Shown here: piece by piece, positions 24,468-36,249 of the stretch | How positions within the stretch are numbered: the stretch's first letter is position 1 | Layout: every line of letters begins with the position of its first letter | Program-made: the position numbers and the translations under genes | The notes under the pieces: generated by a model | Databases searched by the model: none | The model's input: only the letters and a program-made list of their open reading frames with translations | Told to the model about the DNA's origin: nothing | Assembly: GCA_007922305.1 (NCBI GenBank) | Contig: ML677326.1 | Location: forward strand, 57,158,785 to 57,222,784 | DNA from: Dermatemys mawii | Taxonomy: Eukaryota > Chordata > Testudines > Dermatemydidae | DNA length: 64,000 bases | Direction of reading: 5' to 3'

Positions 24468-26259
24468 AGCAATATTGTTTTCCTCATTTTGGTCTCAAGG
24501 AACCAATTATTGGAAACTGGACACATTCTTAAGTATCATTCATAGTCACAGGAAAAAGTTGCAGACATTTTTTGGACCTCATGCAGTTTTGAACCTTCTA
24601 CAGACAAGGTTCATGATAATCAAAAATAAGATGTGAATACATAAGGGAAGAAACACTAATTGTTACACAGTATATTTCTGGGTACAACATTTAGCAGACT
24701 GCAGAATATTTTATGTTGTAATCTAAATGCTATGGGCAGAAGATAAGGGATTGAATGGAGGTAAATATAGTGTTAACTTTTAAAAAAGCAAGAAGTATAG
24801 CTAATAAGATGTCTGTCATTACCTTGATAACTTTATTTGTTTAGTCTGCTCTATTTCACCATCCTACAGCAATTTTTGGTTTTTTTTAGATTTCATGATC
24901 TTTGGGGCGGGTTTCTCTTCTTCTGTTTAGAAAACACTTTGCACATTTTGGCCATGATTGCAATACCAGCAAACAGTGGTTTCATAGTTGTCAATAGTTA
25001 CTTCCAAGTTATCAAAGTATAAATACCGAATGGTTTATAAATTTTGAGAATGAGAAATTATAGTCATAAAAATGGGTAGAGGTGCATACTCAGCTAATTT
25101 CAAGCTAAAGTTTATGGTAGGCAGTTAAATTACTCATTGTTTAAAGCTGGATTACATACAATGAATGAATATGGTATACTTTACTGAACAATTCCTTCAT
25201 TCTTCCACACTGAGTTTTTATGTTTCTATATATGATTATGACAGAAGTGTGAAACAGTAGCTATAGTTCCAACTTCTAGTATAGGGAAAACAGGGGCAGT
25301 TGCCACAAAGTTACTGCATGTGGAACCCCCTGCACTTTTAAGTATGTGAACTCCCAGAAACTGAGCAGTATTTTTTTCCCATTTTGACATGTAATTAAAT
25401 TTAATGTTTTTGTACAGCTTCCTCCTGGGGGCTGGAACATCTTACCCTGAAGTCAAAGTGTGGTAGACATTATCTACATCTGAAATTGTTTCACTAATTC
25501 ATTTGTCAGTATGTCAAGCAGCCCCTTCTGTTGGTCTGCGTTGTTCTGCCAGCAGCATATGATTTATTTGCTGTTTTGCCCTATAAAAGGATTAATGTCT
25601 CTCTTTAAGAGGTTGGATTATTAGATTTCTAAATTTGAGATACTTCTCCATTCTTTATTCACTGTATCTTATTCACACTATATGAAACTGACTACACTGG
25701 CTCAGTTTGTTAGCCACAACATTACTTGTGCATCTACAAGAAACATGATCAGCTTATCAGGCTTTTTATTTTCCTGGACAATAAAGACAATGTAGTAAGT
25801 ATAGCTCGCTTGACTGCCTATGGGTCTTCCTTAAAAGCCCTCCTATAATCAGTTTTTTCAAATCTTTTAAAGAATAGCATTCAAATATAGTCAGCCCTGT
25901 CTCTTGGGGAACATAAAAAATGCATCTCAAAACAGAGCTGCTGGTTAGGAGAGCAGAACCAGTACACAAGTAAGCTGTATGGGAAGTAGTTTTCCCCACT
26001 ACTAAATGGACAACGTACTTGGTTTGGGTGCACACCTCTGATACGGGGTGCAAATATGGTTATAACCCTGGTTTCGGCTCTGGATCTAATGTTTCAGAAG
26101 AATGAATCCCTCCCATCCATTGTGTACCTGGCCAGTCATGCAATACTGTTTATGGGAGGGAAAAAATCCACTTCCCAGTTCCTCAGGTAGCCTGAATAAT
26201 AAAGTGCTTTTTGAATATTTATACCTTTAATTAAAATAAGCAATCTGTATTTATAGATT
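24468..26259. other. PALLD intron, nothing recognised
   Basis: AT-rich stretch with no recognised gene, splice-bounded exon or repeat end. Confidence 0.5.
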
Positions 26260-26460
26260 AAGTTCAGTCAGTGCATCCTGAAGTACTTTATAAACGTTAA
26301 GTTTCAACACTCCTATGAAGTAGTTAACCCCATTAAACCAGTTGAGAAGCTGAGAGGTTAAGCAATTCATCTACAGTCACACAGCTAATCTGGGTGGACA
26401 GCCAGAATTGAATGCAGATTTCTGTGCTTTAATCAAAGGCCACCCTCACTCTACTGAGTA
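26260..26460 (+). repeat. MIR-like (CORE-SINE/L2-tail) fragment
   Basis: TAGTTAACCCCATTAAACCAG, GAGAAGCTGAGAGGTTAAG and CAGTCACACAGCTAAT reproduce the order of words of the MIR core and tail, with considerable divergence. Confidence 0.6.
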
Positions 26461-29254
26461 TGCCGCACAGAATAAGACTGGATTCTGAACCTACAAAACG
26501 TATTATTGATTGTAAAGTTATTCTGTCCTTTTACAAAGCCAGCACATTTAGATAAATAGACGTCTGAGGGTTGGGTGTATGCAAATTATAGTACCGGACT
26601 GCACAGAATAAAGTATTGGAGTTTAAAGCTTTTACCTATTGTTGCACGAGGTTTTTAAGTGGGTGATTCCTGTTAACATTGAGTGGCATTATACACCTAA
26701 ATCTCCCATGCATTAACCAAATGAACCCTTTGGTAACATAAATTGAAGAGACTGTCACATTGGTTGACATGGGCCTGGGCTTCTCTAATGTACGGACTGC
26801 TACGAGTTGCTACTGTCTCCTAAATGGAAGTGGAGAAACTGGGAAAAAAGTGGAGGGGGAAAAAGAAAGGAAAAAAGCAATGAGGACAGTTGCAGCAGAC
26901 TTAAAAAAAATATAGAATATTGAATAGTGAAATGTGAACCACAGAGTATTTTTCAAACCTGAAACTCTGTTAAAGCTTGTGGGATTAGCATTATTATGCT
27001 CCCAATTGGCCTGGAAAACATATTTAAGTACAACTCCAACTTAATATAGCTCTACATAAAACTTTATACTTTCTTTGGCCACAGAAGGTTTTTGAACCAG
27101 TTTTCTTCAATTATTTTGTCCATTTGAAAAAAAAAAAAACCAAACCCATCTTGCAGAACTGCCAAATGTGATTTTCTGCTTGGAGTTTTTGATTTTGGGG
27201 GACCTTTGCAGGGAGTTAAAGTGGTTTAAAAAAAGTGGAAAAGTAGAGGGATAGAATTACATTCATATAGTATTAAAAAAAATCCAGGCACAGCGTACAT
27301 GCAATATAATCAGCTTTGTTAGAGAGGAGTAGGTTAAGGCTGGCTACACAGAATTCAGAGGAGGAAGGGGCAGGTGATAATTACTTTCAAAACTCTGGTA
27401 CTGTTCAATTTAGTTTTAAATGGCCCAGTCCTGCAAGGTGTCATTAGCATCTTCTACTCCCCATTTAAGTCAAATACTGAAGAGGAACCTAACAGTGTGT
27501 ATTGTTTCTTTAAATCACATTTAGGAAGCCAGGGAGAAAGACTAAAGAAAGTTCCAGGCAGAAACTCTACAATGAAGTATGGAGAATATCTTTAGATATT
27601 ATAACTGAATTATCATGAAAGAACTCGGATTGTATAGACTGAAATACTCTAAGGATCATCATCATCATCAAGGCATAATATTGTTTTACTGTAACAGCTC
27701 CTTGTTTAGTGTCAGAAGAAAGCAATTATTTATGTTAATTACCGTGACCATGTTGCTTGCTCTCACAATTGTACTCTGATTCTTAAAACATTTGGCATTT
27801 TTCTTGAAGTCCCAGCTCTGTGTTATTAATTATGCGACAAACTCAGTTCTCATTTTTTGAAAAATATTTTTTTCTGGCTCTCTTGGGTGCAGAGAAAGTC
27901 TTGAAAACCATGACCCTTAGAGGATCAAAAACCAGAGCAAAATAAAAAGATGACAATATTTATTATTTAAATAATTTCACAATTTTTAAGCCAATCCATT
28001 TGAGGCATAACTCATTTGTGAACACTCTGGGTTAGCAATACTGTGACAAGTACACTCTGAACTATCCAGGATTAGGACCAATACTGGCAGATTTCTCTCG
28101 TTCAGAAAAATACTAGTGAAGTTTAAAAGCTCAGCCCGTTTGTGCAGGAAAATTAATGACACTTACAGGAAATGGTTAACTATCTAATAGCACCTACATA
28201 TCAAAGTGATTTTATTTGTACCTAACATGATTACAGGTCTGAATATCAAAAACCAAGTTAAGAATGAGTGGAAAATGAGGCCTAGGTATTTAAAATAAAA
28301 TAAAACAAATCCTTCAGGGTAAAGCTTTTACTTATGTACAAAAAAAAGTATTAAGTTATTGATACTGTTGCAGACACTGCAAATGTCTTTATTCCTCTAT
28401 AGATTTCTTCTAAAGCTGACTCAGTAGGCATCCATATAACTTTAATGACTTGTAGAGCTGTGTGGGTAAAATATCTCCAAGTCAATAACTGAGCACAACA
28501 AAGTAAGGAGGTTCTCAGCTTTACATTAAGTAAGAGTGAAATAGAAGATGCTCAGTTAAGTTCAGTCAAAGCAGTCACACCAGAAAGAAGAGCTTCCCCT
28601 CTGCAAAAAATACCACGATCAAGTGAACAAGCAGATTTGAGACCGGAGCATGTACACACTATTGTGCTCAAAGAATACCATTTTCCAAAGCAGCAATCAG
28701 CTGGCAATTCCTCAGTGTCCAAATGCATCCAAAACATTAATGGATTAAAATTACTTGTGTACTGCAGACACAGCCACAGAGGTGGTAATGATGCAGTATT
28801 ACACAATAGCAAAGTCAGAATTACAGCAAAGTTAGACCATCTTATCTGGTCCCTAATCAGGATCCCTGACTATTATTTTTAATAAATGCAGACAAAGCAT
28901 TACTGAATCCCATACACTTCCAGACAATAAAAAGTAGTAATTAATATAGTTTTCAGCTACTGTTGGGGTTGAGATAGTGTCATGTGGCTTTGATGTTCTG
29001 CATAGCCATTTCAGTTAACACTGACCACAATTTTTTTCTGTTGAGTTGTGAGTTGCTTTCCATAAGCTTAAGTCTTTTCTCATTACAGTAATTCTTGCAG
29101 TGCCCCAGAATCACGAGGAACAAAAACAAAAAACAAGCAAGCCCACTTCATCACACCTAGTATAAACATTACCAAAACATACAAAAGAACTTTTGGAAAG
29201 TCAGCTTCACTGTAGCAAAAATACACTAAGTATTTGAAGTTTGTTTGCCTATCA
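26461..29254. other. PALLD intron, nothing recognised
   Basis: AT-rich DNA with a short ATC microsatellite at about 27656-27670. No coding signal was recognised. Confidence 0.5.
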
Positions 29255-29541
29255 GCTGAGGATTGTCTACATTACAAGTAAGGGAGGAGCAAGCCTGGGT
29301 GTCAATCTATAGTGCACTAGGTTGTCTCATGCTAACTCATCATGTTAATCCTGCCACAATGCAGTAGTTTTTCCTTAGTTTGCTTTGATATTTGAAATGG
29401 GAGTATGTCAAAGTGCACTACAGAACTTTTAGTACATTTTAGCAGGGTCCACATGTCAAGTTAGGGCGCGGCAAGCTAGCATGCTGTGGATTTACACCCT
29501 GGATTGCTGTGTACTAACTCATGATGTAGATAAACCCTCAG
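29255..29541. mobile_element. Inverted-repeat MITE with TGTCTACA-type ends
   Basis: Starts CTGAGGATTGTCTACATTAC and ends ATGATGTAGATAAACCCTCAG; these pair as a diverged terminal inverted repeat. An inner word, TGCTAACTCATCATG, recurs as TACTAACTCATGATG near the right end. Confidence 0.65.
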
Positions 29542-30404
29542 ATACTAAATAGGAGAAGAAAGCAATGCTGAAAAAAATCAACATTTGTTTAATATTTAAA
29601 TAATATTGGCAGGTGGAGCAAATAGCATTTGATGATTCTGTAAAAGGAGAGAGAGGGTATTATACACTTACAGCCTGGGGATGCTCGAGATATTAGTGAA
29701 CTAGGAAGCTGCCTAGAGTGGCAGATTTGGCCTGGCCACACACTGTCATGATGAAGGGATGGCCAAATTTGCTACCTTAGGACTCTTTGGAAGGATCACT
29801 GAAGTGGTGCACTGAAGTTTTGCCTAGTGCAGTAGATGGTCTTGAGTAGCCTTTGTGTATAGCAGCATGCTTACTGGGGAAAAAAAGATGGTTATTGTTG
29901 TTTTGGAAGTAGGAGACAAATGTTTACTCTCCTTAAATTGAGAAGCTAAAAGCATTAGCTATAGGCAAGTCTAATGCATTCAGTTTATTTGTAAATTGCT
30001 TCTCTATACACAATGCAATTTTAACCCAAGATGGCCCTGCTTTACCAACACTGATTGGAACAAGACAGCTGTGTGAAATTAGGTAGTATGAGAGCGATAA
30101 TGATGGCGTATCCAACAGAGAATGCTGTAAATGGAACAATCTTACTTTACTTGAGAGAGAGAGAGATTTTAATCTCCAATAAGTGTAGCGAAATGCCCTT
30201 TTTTGCAGTTTTATTATGGAGAGGCTCAAGCCACAAAATAGAAATGTTGATTTTTAATTGCCCCACCCCCCCAACCCAAAGTTTAGCAGTGCTTTGATCA
30301 GGGATTTGGTTTGGGTTCTAGTTCTTAATTAAAGAAGACAAAGTATCTTTCTCCTCATTCTGCATGTAAGTTCGATGTTCCTGAAAGTGAGGAAATTTTG
30401 TTAA
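29542..30404. other. PALLD intron, nothing recognised
   Basis: No gene or repeat end identified. A short GA run lies at 30153-30166. Confidence 0.45.
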
Positions 30405-30505
30405 TATTATGGTAGCACCTATAGGCTCCCATCAGGACCTCATTGGGCTAGACACTGTAACCATCATGAAAAAAAAAAATGATCACTATCCAAAAAAGTT
30501 TACAA
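30405..30505 (+). repeat. Old dispersed repeat, same family as 60120-60290
   Basis: TATGGTAGCACCTATAGGC, CAGGACCTCATTGGGCTAGA and CACTGTA follow the order seen in a widespread amniote repeat (‘gcacctag... gacc... cattgtgctaggtgctgta’). Confidence 0.5.
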
Positions 30506-31089
30506 GACACGTAAATTTCTGGCAGTGGGTTGGAGCCTTGCATAATTTAAGTGGGTCTTCAAACTTCCCACACAGATAACAACTGGCACAGGAAACCTAG
30601 CTTACTGCACCTCTACTATTCCAGTTCTCAGCTTCTCTTGATGAGACTGCCATTCATATTGAACACATGGGAAATTCTTTGCCACAGACAAGTGCTCACT
30701 AGGGATTAGGAAGAATTTTTTTTTTCCACTTGTGACCTAATAAAAGATTTGAATACATCTCTAGAGCTGGTGGGTCAGTTAAATTCCTTTGAAAATTTGT
30801 CCCAAAGCCTTTATTTGAAAACTGTCAGTTTCCTGATGTTCAATGAATTAAATCTGAACTTTAGAAAAAGAGTTGCAATTGCTGCTAATAAATTGTGTTA
30901 GTTTGTCAAATACCTTTTGAACTTTTCTGCAGAGATACCGTAAGGTCTCATGAGAAAACTGAAATCTGCTCTCTTATCAGTTGGTTCCCTCTATACCATA
31001 TGGTCATAAAATGTATTATGGAATTATTTGTGAATTCTACTAGGTCAATTGCATTGACTAATCTTTTCAAATACAGACAGCACTGAAAT

Positions 31090-31887
31090 ATTTAGCGTAG
31101 AACTGTTTAAGGAAAGACTGAGCAAACTTTATTCACTAGTTTGTTTATTCTCTTAAATAGGCCATTAGGTCTTGGATAATATAAAGAAATCATTTTGCAC
31201 CTGATACCATTGCTATTAAAATAATGTTGCATATCAGGAGAAGTCAATTGCATTCCATTGTCCCTTACCAATTCCTTGAGAAATCTTCTCAGACTAAGAA
31301 TGAGGACATGAACTTAATCACTGTTTCAGTGGCAATCTTCACAGTGAATGTAACTTCTGGCAACTTTGATTGATAGTCTACCATTACTATGGAAAACCTT
31401 TACCTAACAGACTGACCTTCAAATGGTCATAGAGTATCAGCGTTGGAAGGGACCTCCAGGAGATCATCTAGTCCAACCCCCTGCTCAAAGCAGGACCAAT
31501 CCCCAATTAAATCATCCAACAATGGTTTTTTTCCCCCATTCCTAAATGGCCCCCTCAGGAATTGAACTCACAACCCTGCGTTTAGCAGGCCAATGCTAAA
31601 CCACTGAGCTATTGCCCCATATTAACTTTAGAGCCAATTTCTTTCATGAGCAGTTCAGAGAGTCAACTGATTGACAAAGATTCTAAAGTTTTTTCTGTGA
31701 CTTGACAAGTTATTCAATTCCTGATTCTTTCCTCAATCTGCTTGTCCATCTCTGGCAACCACAAGTTTTGATGCAGTTGTCTTTTGGTTAGATTCATTCT
31801 CAGATTTCCTTCATGTGCCAGGTGAATCAATCATTTTCCTAGTAGTGCTGGCACAACAAGGTCAATTCTCAAAATCCATGAGATGCA
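31090..31887 (-). pseudogene. Integrase remnant of the Ty3/gypsy element, split by a SINE
   Basis: Minus-strand translation of about 31620-31860 gives LAHEGNLRMNLTKRQL and LWLPEMDKQIEERIRN followed by ITCQV, resembling the His/Cys zinc-binding part of gypsy integrase. After the SINE, 31400-31090 gives VMVDYQSKLPEVTFT and TVIKFMSSFLV, the start of the catalytic core. Internal stops show that it is dead. The SINE at 31427-31618 lies between the two parts. Confidence 0.75.
31427..31618 (-). repeat. tRNA-headed SINE with CR1-like tail (turtle Cry type)
   Basis: Read on the minus strand it begins GGGGCAATAGCTCAGTGG, carrying an A-box-like word (TAGCTCAGTGG), then a B-box-like word GGTTGTGAGTTCAATTC. 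It ends in the complement of GTTGGAAGGGACCTCCAGG, the typical CR1 3' tail. A tRNA-derived head joined to a CR1-type tail is the known structure of the cryptodire turtle SINE. It interrupts the integrase remnant. Confidence 0.85.
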
Positions 31888-32594
31888 TGTTATGACAAAG
31901 TTCCAAGCCTGAATTGTTGGGCCCCATACTTGCAGGCAGATTCAGTGGCCTCAGAAGCTTGCTAAGGCCCTCAATGTGATCTCCCTTTCTCAGTGTAGCA
32001 GCAAGGGTGTTACTTTTATCATATGCCACTATGGGAGGCGGGGAGCGAGAATACCCCTCCAGTCTCTGTTGTTCCTTTGAGCTTAGTAGGCATACTTTAG
32101 CTTCCTGCCTGGACTGAAGCTTGCTTCCCTTCTCAAGGGGGGGGGGGGTGTCTCTGTAGGGCAGGGATGAGGAGCCCAGACCCACCCTCTAATCCTGGTT
32201 CCAGCCTAGGGACCCTAATGGTAGGGGCTATTGGCAGCTTTCCCTTCACCACTGGAGCTGCTTTGATTCCCTGGGCCACTTCTCTGTGATCTCCTTTTCT
32301 AGCATCACCCTTACCTCGGGCTTCAGCAACATTCCCTTTCCTCCAGATCCTTTCACCTGGGCTTACCTGAGGGAACTGGAAGGAGAGCTTTTAAACAACA
32401 TGAGTGGGATCTTGATTGGTTCCAGCTGTCTCCATTAGCCTAACAGCCTTAACTGTTTAACTGGCATCAGGTATCTTAATTGGCTTGGAGTAGTCTTTGT
32501 TTGGCTATCCAGGGAACAGAGACCTACTCATCCTGAGGCTGAGATACCTGCCTTTCATCACTTTCTTATATCCTTCTAGTCTGAGTCCATCACA
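31888..32594. mobile_element. LTR-like insertion inside the Ty3/gypsy relic
   Basis: Runs from TGTTATGACAAAGTTCC to GAGTCCATCACA, with TG...CA-type ends and an LTR-like size of about 707 bp. It separates RNase H-like from integrase-like sequence. Flanks ATGCA and ATGTC match only partly, so a target duplication is not proven. A G run (10) lies near 32139-32149. Confidence 0.5.
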
Positions 32595-32599
32595 ATGTC

Positions 32600-33130
32600 T
32601 ATATGGTTGCAAGTTTCTTCTAGTATCATCGTCTTGCAAGGCCATGCATTGACTATCTAAGTCCTTAGGTCCTGAAGTACCTTGTCTTCTCTCATGCCTG
32701 TTGCCCACTCTGAGACTGATAACTCCTTAAGTTGTAGCAGTGATTTGTACAATTACACTCTTCATCATCTTTCTCTGTTGCATCATCACAAGGTCAGAGA
32801 CCATCTGCAATGGTGTTCTTCGCACTTAGATTTCCAGACTGCGTGTCTTCTAAGCCCATTAGTTTGGTGGCCCATTGGCAATTCTTGGTATTGCTGATCC
32901 AGAACCTTGTGTGGTGAATAAAACAGAGGTTTGTGATCAGATCTCAAGATAAATCTCCTACCCCACAGGTAGGTTCTGAAGTGCTACCGTTTCTTTCTCA
33001 AATGACAGAACAGGATTTTTCTGGTTCAGTCAATGCTCTGGAAGCCAGTGCAAGAGTGACTGCTCACCATTTCTTTTAGCTGGGTCAAGACAGCACCAAG
33101 ACTGTACTCACTACTTTCAAAGCAAAGGGC
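32600..33130 (-). pseudogene. RNase H-like remnant of the Ty3/gypsy element
   Basis: Minus-strand translation around 32900-33120 gives SSEYSLGAVLTQ, then after stops and frameshifts FRTYLWGRRFILRSDHKPL, the conserved end of the RNase H-like region in Ty3/gypsy pol. Sequence from 32600 to 32860 continues in the same orientation but is more eroded. Confidence 0.7.
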
Positions 33131-33179
33131 TGTACAAATTTTGAATAGTATTCACACACAGTCTCATACTATGCCATTC

Positions 33180-33565
33180 CTATTTCTGCACTGCTGCTGG
33201 CAGTGGCTCTGCCTTCAGAGATGGGCACCCGGCCAACAGCTGCTGTTGTCCAGCCACCCAGCTCTGAAGACAGCACAGAAGTAAGGGTGGCAATCCTAGC
33301 CAGCACCCGCTGCTCTCCAGCTGCACATCTCTGAAGGCAGTGCTGACGCTAGCAGCAGCACAGATGTCAGGGAGTGGTTGCAGTACTGCTACCCTACAAT
33401 AACCTTGCTACCACTGCACACTCTATTTTGGGTCACGATCCCTACAAGTACACCACCATGACATTTTAGATTTAAATAGCAGAAATCATGAAATTTATTA
33501 TTTTTAAGATCCTTTGACCCTGAAACAAACCAAAATGGACCATGAATTTGGCAGAGACCTAGTTA
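33180..33565. repeat. Unassigned dispersed repeat inside the Ty3/gypsy relic
   Basis: Words such as TCTGAAGGCAGTGCTGAC, AAGGGTGGCAATCCTAGC and GACCATGAATTTGGCAGAG are familiar from common turtle DNA-transposon-like repeats. It separates gag-like and RNase H-like sequence. Exact ends were not found. Confidence 0.45.
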
Positions 33566-33799
33566 TAGTAGAAGATGAACCAGAATCCACTAACATTCTC
33601 ATCTCATGACCACTGACTTGCACTTTGCAGTGTGCAGTGGTGTGGTGATCTCCTGTCATATTCAGAATACCACTGGGATTCAGTTCCCTTCATTATCTGT
33701 GAGAACTAAGGATACTACATTGACAGCAGACTTACAGACTACCAAAATGTCCTTTTTTTCCCCTTTTTACTTCTTGTATACAGATTTTGTGAGGATACT

Positions 33800-34460
33800 C
33801 AGGTCACAAGGCAGACTTTCAATCTTTTGTTGCATCTGTAACACTGGTAGCAATGTGGTATGTGGGAGGGTAAAGCCTCTGTGGATGTAGACTTAGCTTT
33901 GCTGATTGCAGTCTTGTATTGAACTGCATTAACCTCTGCAAGTTGGGAGACATCTGATGTTGTGGAAAGCGATTTAGCACAGTGGATGGTGCTTTCCACT
34001 CATTGGGCAGATTCTGTTTTTCATCCAAGGTAAGTTCTTTTATCATGAGGAGTCGTTCATGAGCCTCAGAACTGGCCATCTTTATGAAAATTTGATCTCT
34101 GATCATTTTCATCTGTGAAACTGGCAAATCCACAGGTTGCACTCAACTCATGTAATGCAGCCACATACTGGTCAATGAGCTTGTGAGGTATATGTAGATG
34201 GGAACTAAATTTGAAGAATTCAGCAACATTATCTAATAAAGGATTAAAATGATCATCCAGGACTCGAAGAGCAGCATCATATGCAGTTGTATCTTGTGGA
34301 AAGTCAGTAATAGGAAGGAGATGCTGGGCCTGTTAGCTTGACAGTAACCTTAAGGTTTTTGAGTCTGTTTCTCTTATCATCCTTACAAAAGGTAGATCAC
34401 CAACACTAATACCTTCCTGCTCAAGATGTAATTTTCTTTTAAACCAGATATGCATATTCC
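33800..34460 (-). pseudogene. gag-like remnant of the Ty3/gypsy element
   Basis: Minus-strand reading shows YDAALRVLDDHFNPLL, then HKLIDQYVAALHEL and, in another frame, RDQIFIKMASSEAHERLL, the retropepsin-free capsid pattern of vertebrate Ty3/gypsy gag proteins. Near 33820 a Cys-rich stretch (CYQCYRC) may be the eroded zinc knuckle. At least one frameshift (about 34130) and internal stops break it. It is not functional. Confidence 0.7.
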
Positions 34461-34963
34461 ACAGATTAAGTTCAAATAGAGCAATAAAAAAAATCAGTAA
34501 TACGGATAGGACCTTTCACAAAATACCTCCTCCCTCCCCTACACTCCTAACTGTTTTGTGAAGAGTTAGGTATCTGCAGCTGCTGCTCTTGCAAAAAGCT
34601 TATTAGGTGTAGGAGAAGTTCCCCAGCTGTAGATCCCATGTGGAGGTAGACACTTAACTCCCTCAGAGATAAGGAGAGGGATGTGTCCTCAGCATGTGCT
34701 ATTGATAGCTTGGGCATCTCCCTGCCCAGCGTGCTATTTTTTGCTTTATTCCCATGCTTAGGCACCAAGCTCTCCCCATGCACTAAACAGGAAGCCTAGA
34801 CACCTAATTCTGGGTTTGTGGATTTCACTGGATGGCTAGACTCTTAAGTCCCTTTGTGGATTTGGGCCCTCATGCCCTATTTATAACACTAAATCACACT
34901 TCCTCCCAGAGTTAATATTTGTGTTTACTAAAAGCAATATTTTCTCCATAAGAACAGATAAAT

Positions 34964-36241
34964 CAGGGGTCAGCAATCTATGGCATGTGTGCCAATAGTG
35001 GCATGCGAGCCAATTTTCCCTGGCACGTGGTAGAGAGCTCAGCCCACTGCCGCTCTGGGATTTCCCCACTAGCCCTTTGCAACAGGGGGTCCCATCGCCT
35101 GCCCCGCTCAGCTCCTGCTGTCAGCCTGGGTTCCCAACACCCAGACTAGCAGTGAAAGCTGAGTGGCGTAGGTGCTAGGACCCCAGCTTGCAAGGGGCCA
35201 GTGGGGGAAACCCCAGAGTGGCGGCGGGCTGAGCGCTCAGCCCGTCGCTGCTTTGGGGTTTGCCCTGCAGGCTCCTGTCAACTGGGGTCCTGCCGCCTGT
35301 CCCAGTCAGCTCCCTCTGCTAGCCTGGGTGTAGGGAACCCAAGCTGGCAGCGGGAACTGAGTGGGGCAGGCGGTGGGACTCCGGCTGGCAGGAGCCTGCA
35401 GCGGAAACCCCAAAGCAGTGGCAGGCTGAGCACTCAGCCCGCCGCCGCTCTGGGATTTCCCCGGCTGCCCCCTTGTGAGCTGGGGTCCCATTGCCTGACC
35501 CACTCAGCTACCGCTGCCAGCCTGGGTGTTGAGAACCCAGGCTGGCAGCGGCTGAGACCCCGGCACCCAAGGGACCAGGCAGGACCCTGGCTGGCAGGAG
35601 CCTGCAGAGGAAACCCCAAAGCAGCAGCAGGCTGAGCGCTCAGCCCACCGCCGCTCCGGTATTTCCCCCGCTAGCCCTTTGCGAGCTAGGGTCCCACTGC
35701 CTGCCCCACTCAGCTCCTGCTGCGAGCCTGGGTGTTGGAAACCCAGGCTGGCAGCAAGCTGAAACCCCAGCTCCCAAGGGACCAGCAGGGGAAACCAAGA
35801 GCAGCGACTGGCTAAGCGCTCAGCCTGAAGCCACTTTGGGGTTTCCCCTGCAGTCTCTTGCCAGCCCGGGTTCCCTATACCTGGGCTAGCAGTGGGAGCT
35901 GACTGGGGCAAGCAGTGAGACCCCAGCTGGCAGTAGCCTGTGGGGGAAACTCCAAAGCAGGGATGGGCTGAGCCGCTCAGCCTGCCCCCTCTCTGGGGTT
36001 CCCCCTGCTGGCCCCTTGCCAGCCAGGGTCCCCACCTGCCCCACTCAGCGCCTTCACCCTGGCTGGCAGTGGGCTGAGATCCCGGCTGGCAGTAGCCTGC
36101 AGGGAAAACCCCAAAGCAGGGCAGACTGACCCCCTCAGCTCCTCTCCTTCTGATTGAAATCCCGCCCCTTTTGGACTGGCACGCAAAACCCTGAGGAAAT
36201 GCAGACTCAGCACACCACCTCTGAAAGGTTGCCGACCCCTG
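34964..36241. mobile_element. hAT element, 1,278 bp, with GC-rich tandem array inside
   Basis: Starts CAGGGGTCAGCAATCT and ends AGGTTGCCGACCCCTG, flanked by the perfect 8-bp duplication AGATAAAT (34956-34963 and 36242-36249). The interior holds about six copies of a ~160-200-bp GC-rich unit, each centred on a GCTGAGCGCTCAGCCC-like palindrome (near 35030, 35228, 35428, 35632, 35812 and 35968). Open frames of up to 144 codons here follow from the repeat and GC content and are not genes. Confidence 0.9.
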
Positions 36242-36249
36242 AGATAAAT

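Larger units (their letters stand above)
30890..34460 (-). mobile_element. Decayed Ty3/gypsy-like LTR retrotransposon, split by later insertions
   Basis: Conceptual minus-strand translation, going downwards from 34460, gives a gag-like part, then RNase H-like, then integrase zinc-binding and core parts. All are broken by stops and frameshifts. The order is that of a Ty3/gypsy element, with protease and most of the reverse transcriptase missing or replaced by a repeat at about 33180-33565. A SINE lies in the integrase part and an LTR-like block lies between RNase H and integrase. Neither flanking LTR of this element was identified. The outer limits are approximate. Confidence 0.75.

Noticed and set aside
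31427..31618. Functional tRNA gene
   Set aside because: Box A/B-like words are present, but no cloverleaf is complete and the sequence continues into a CR1-type tail; this is a SINE.
35201..35911. Overlapping open frames of 135-144 codons on both strands
   Set aside because: They are translations of a GC-rich tandem array inside a hAT element.
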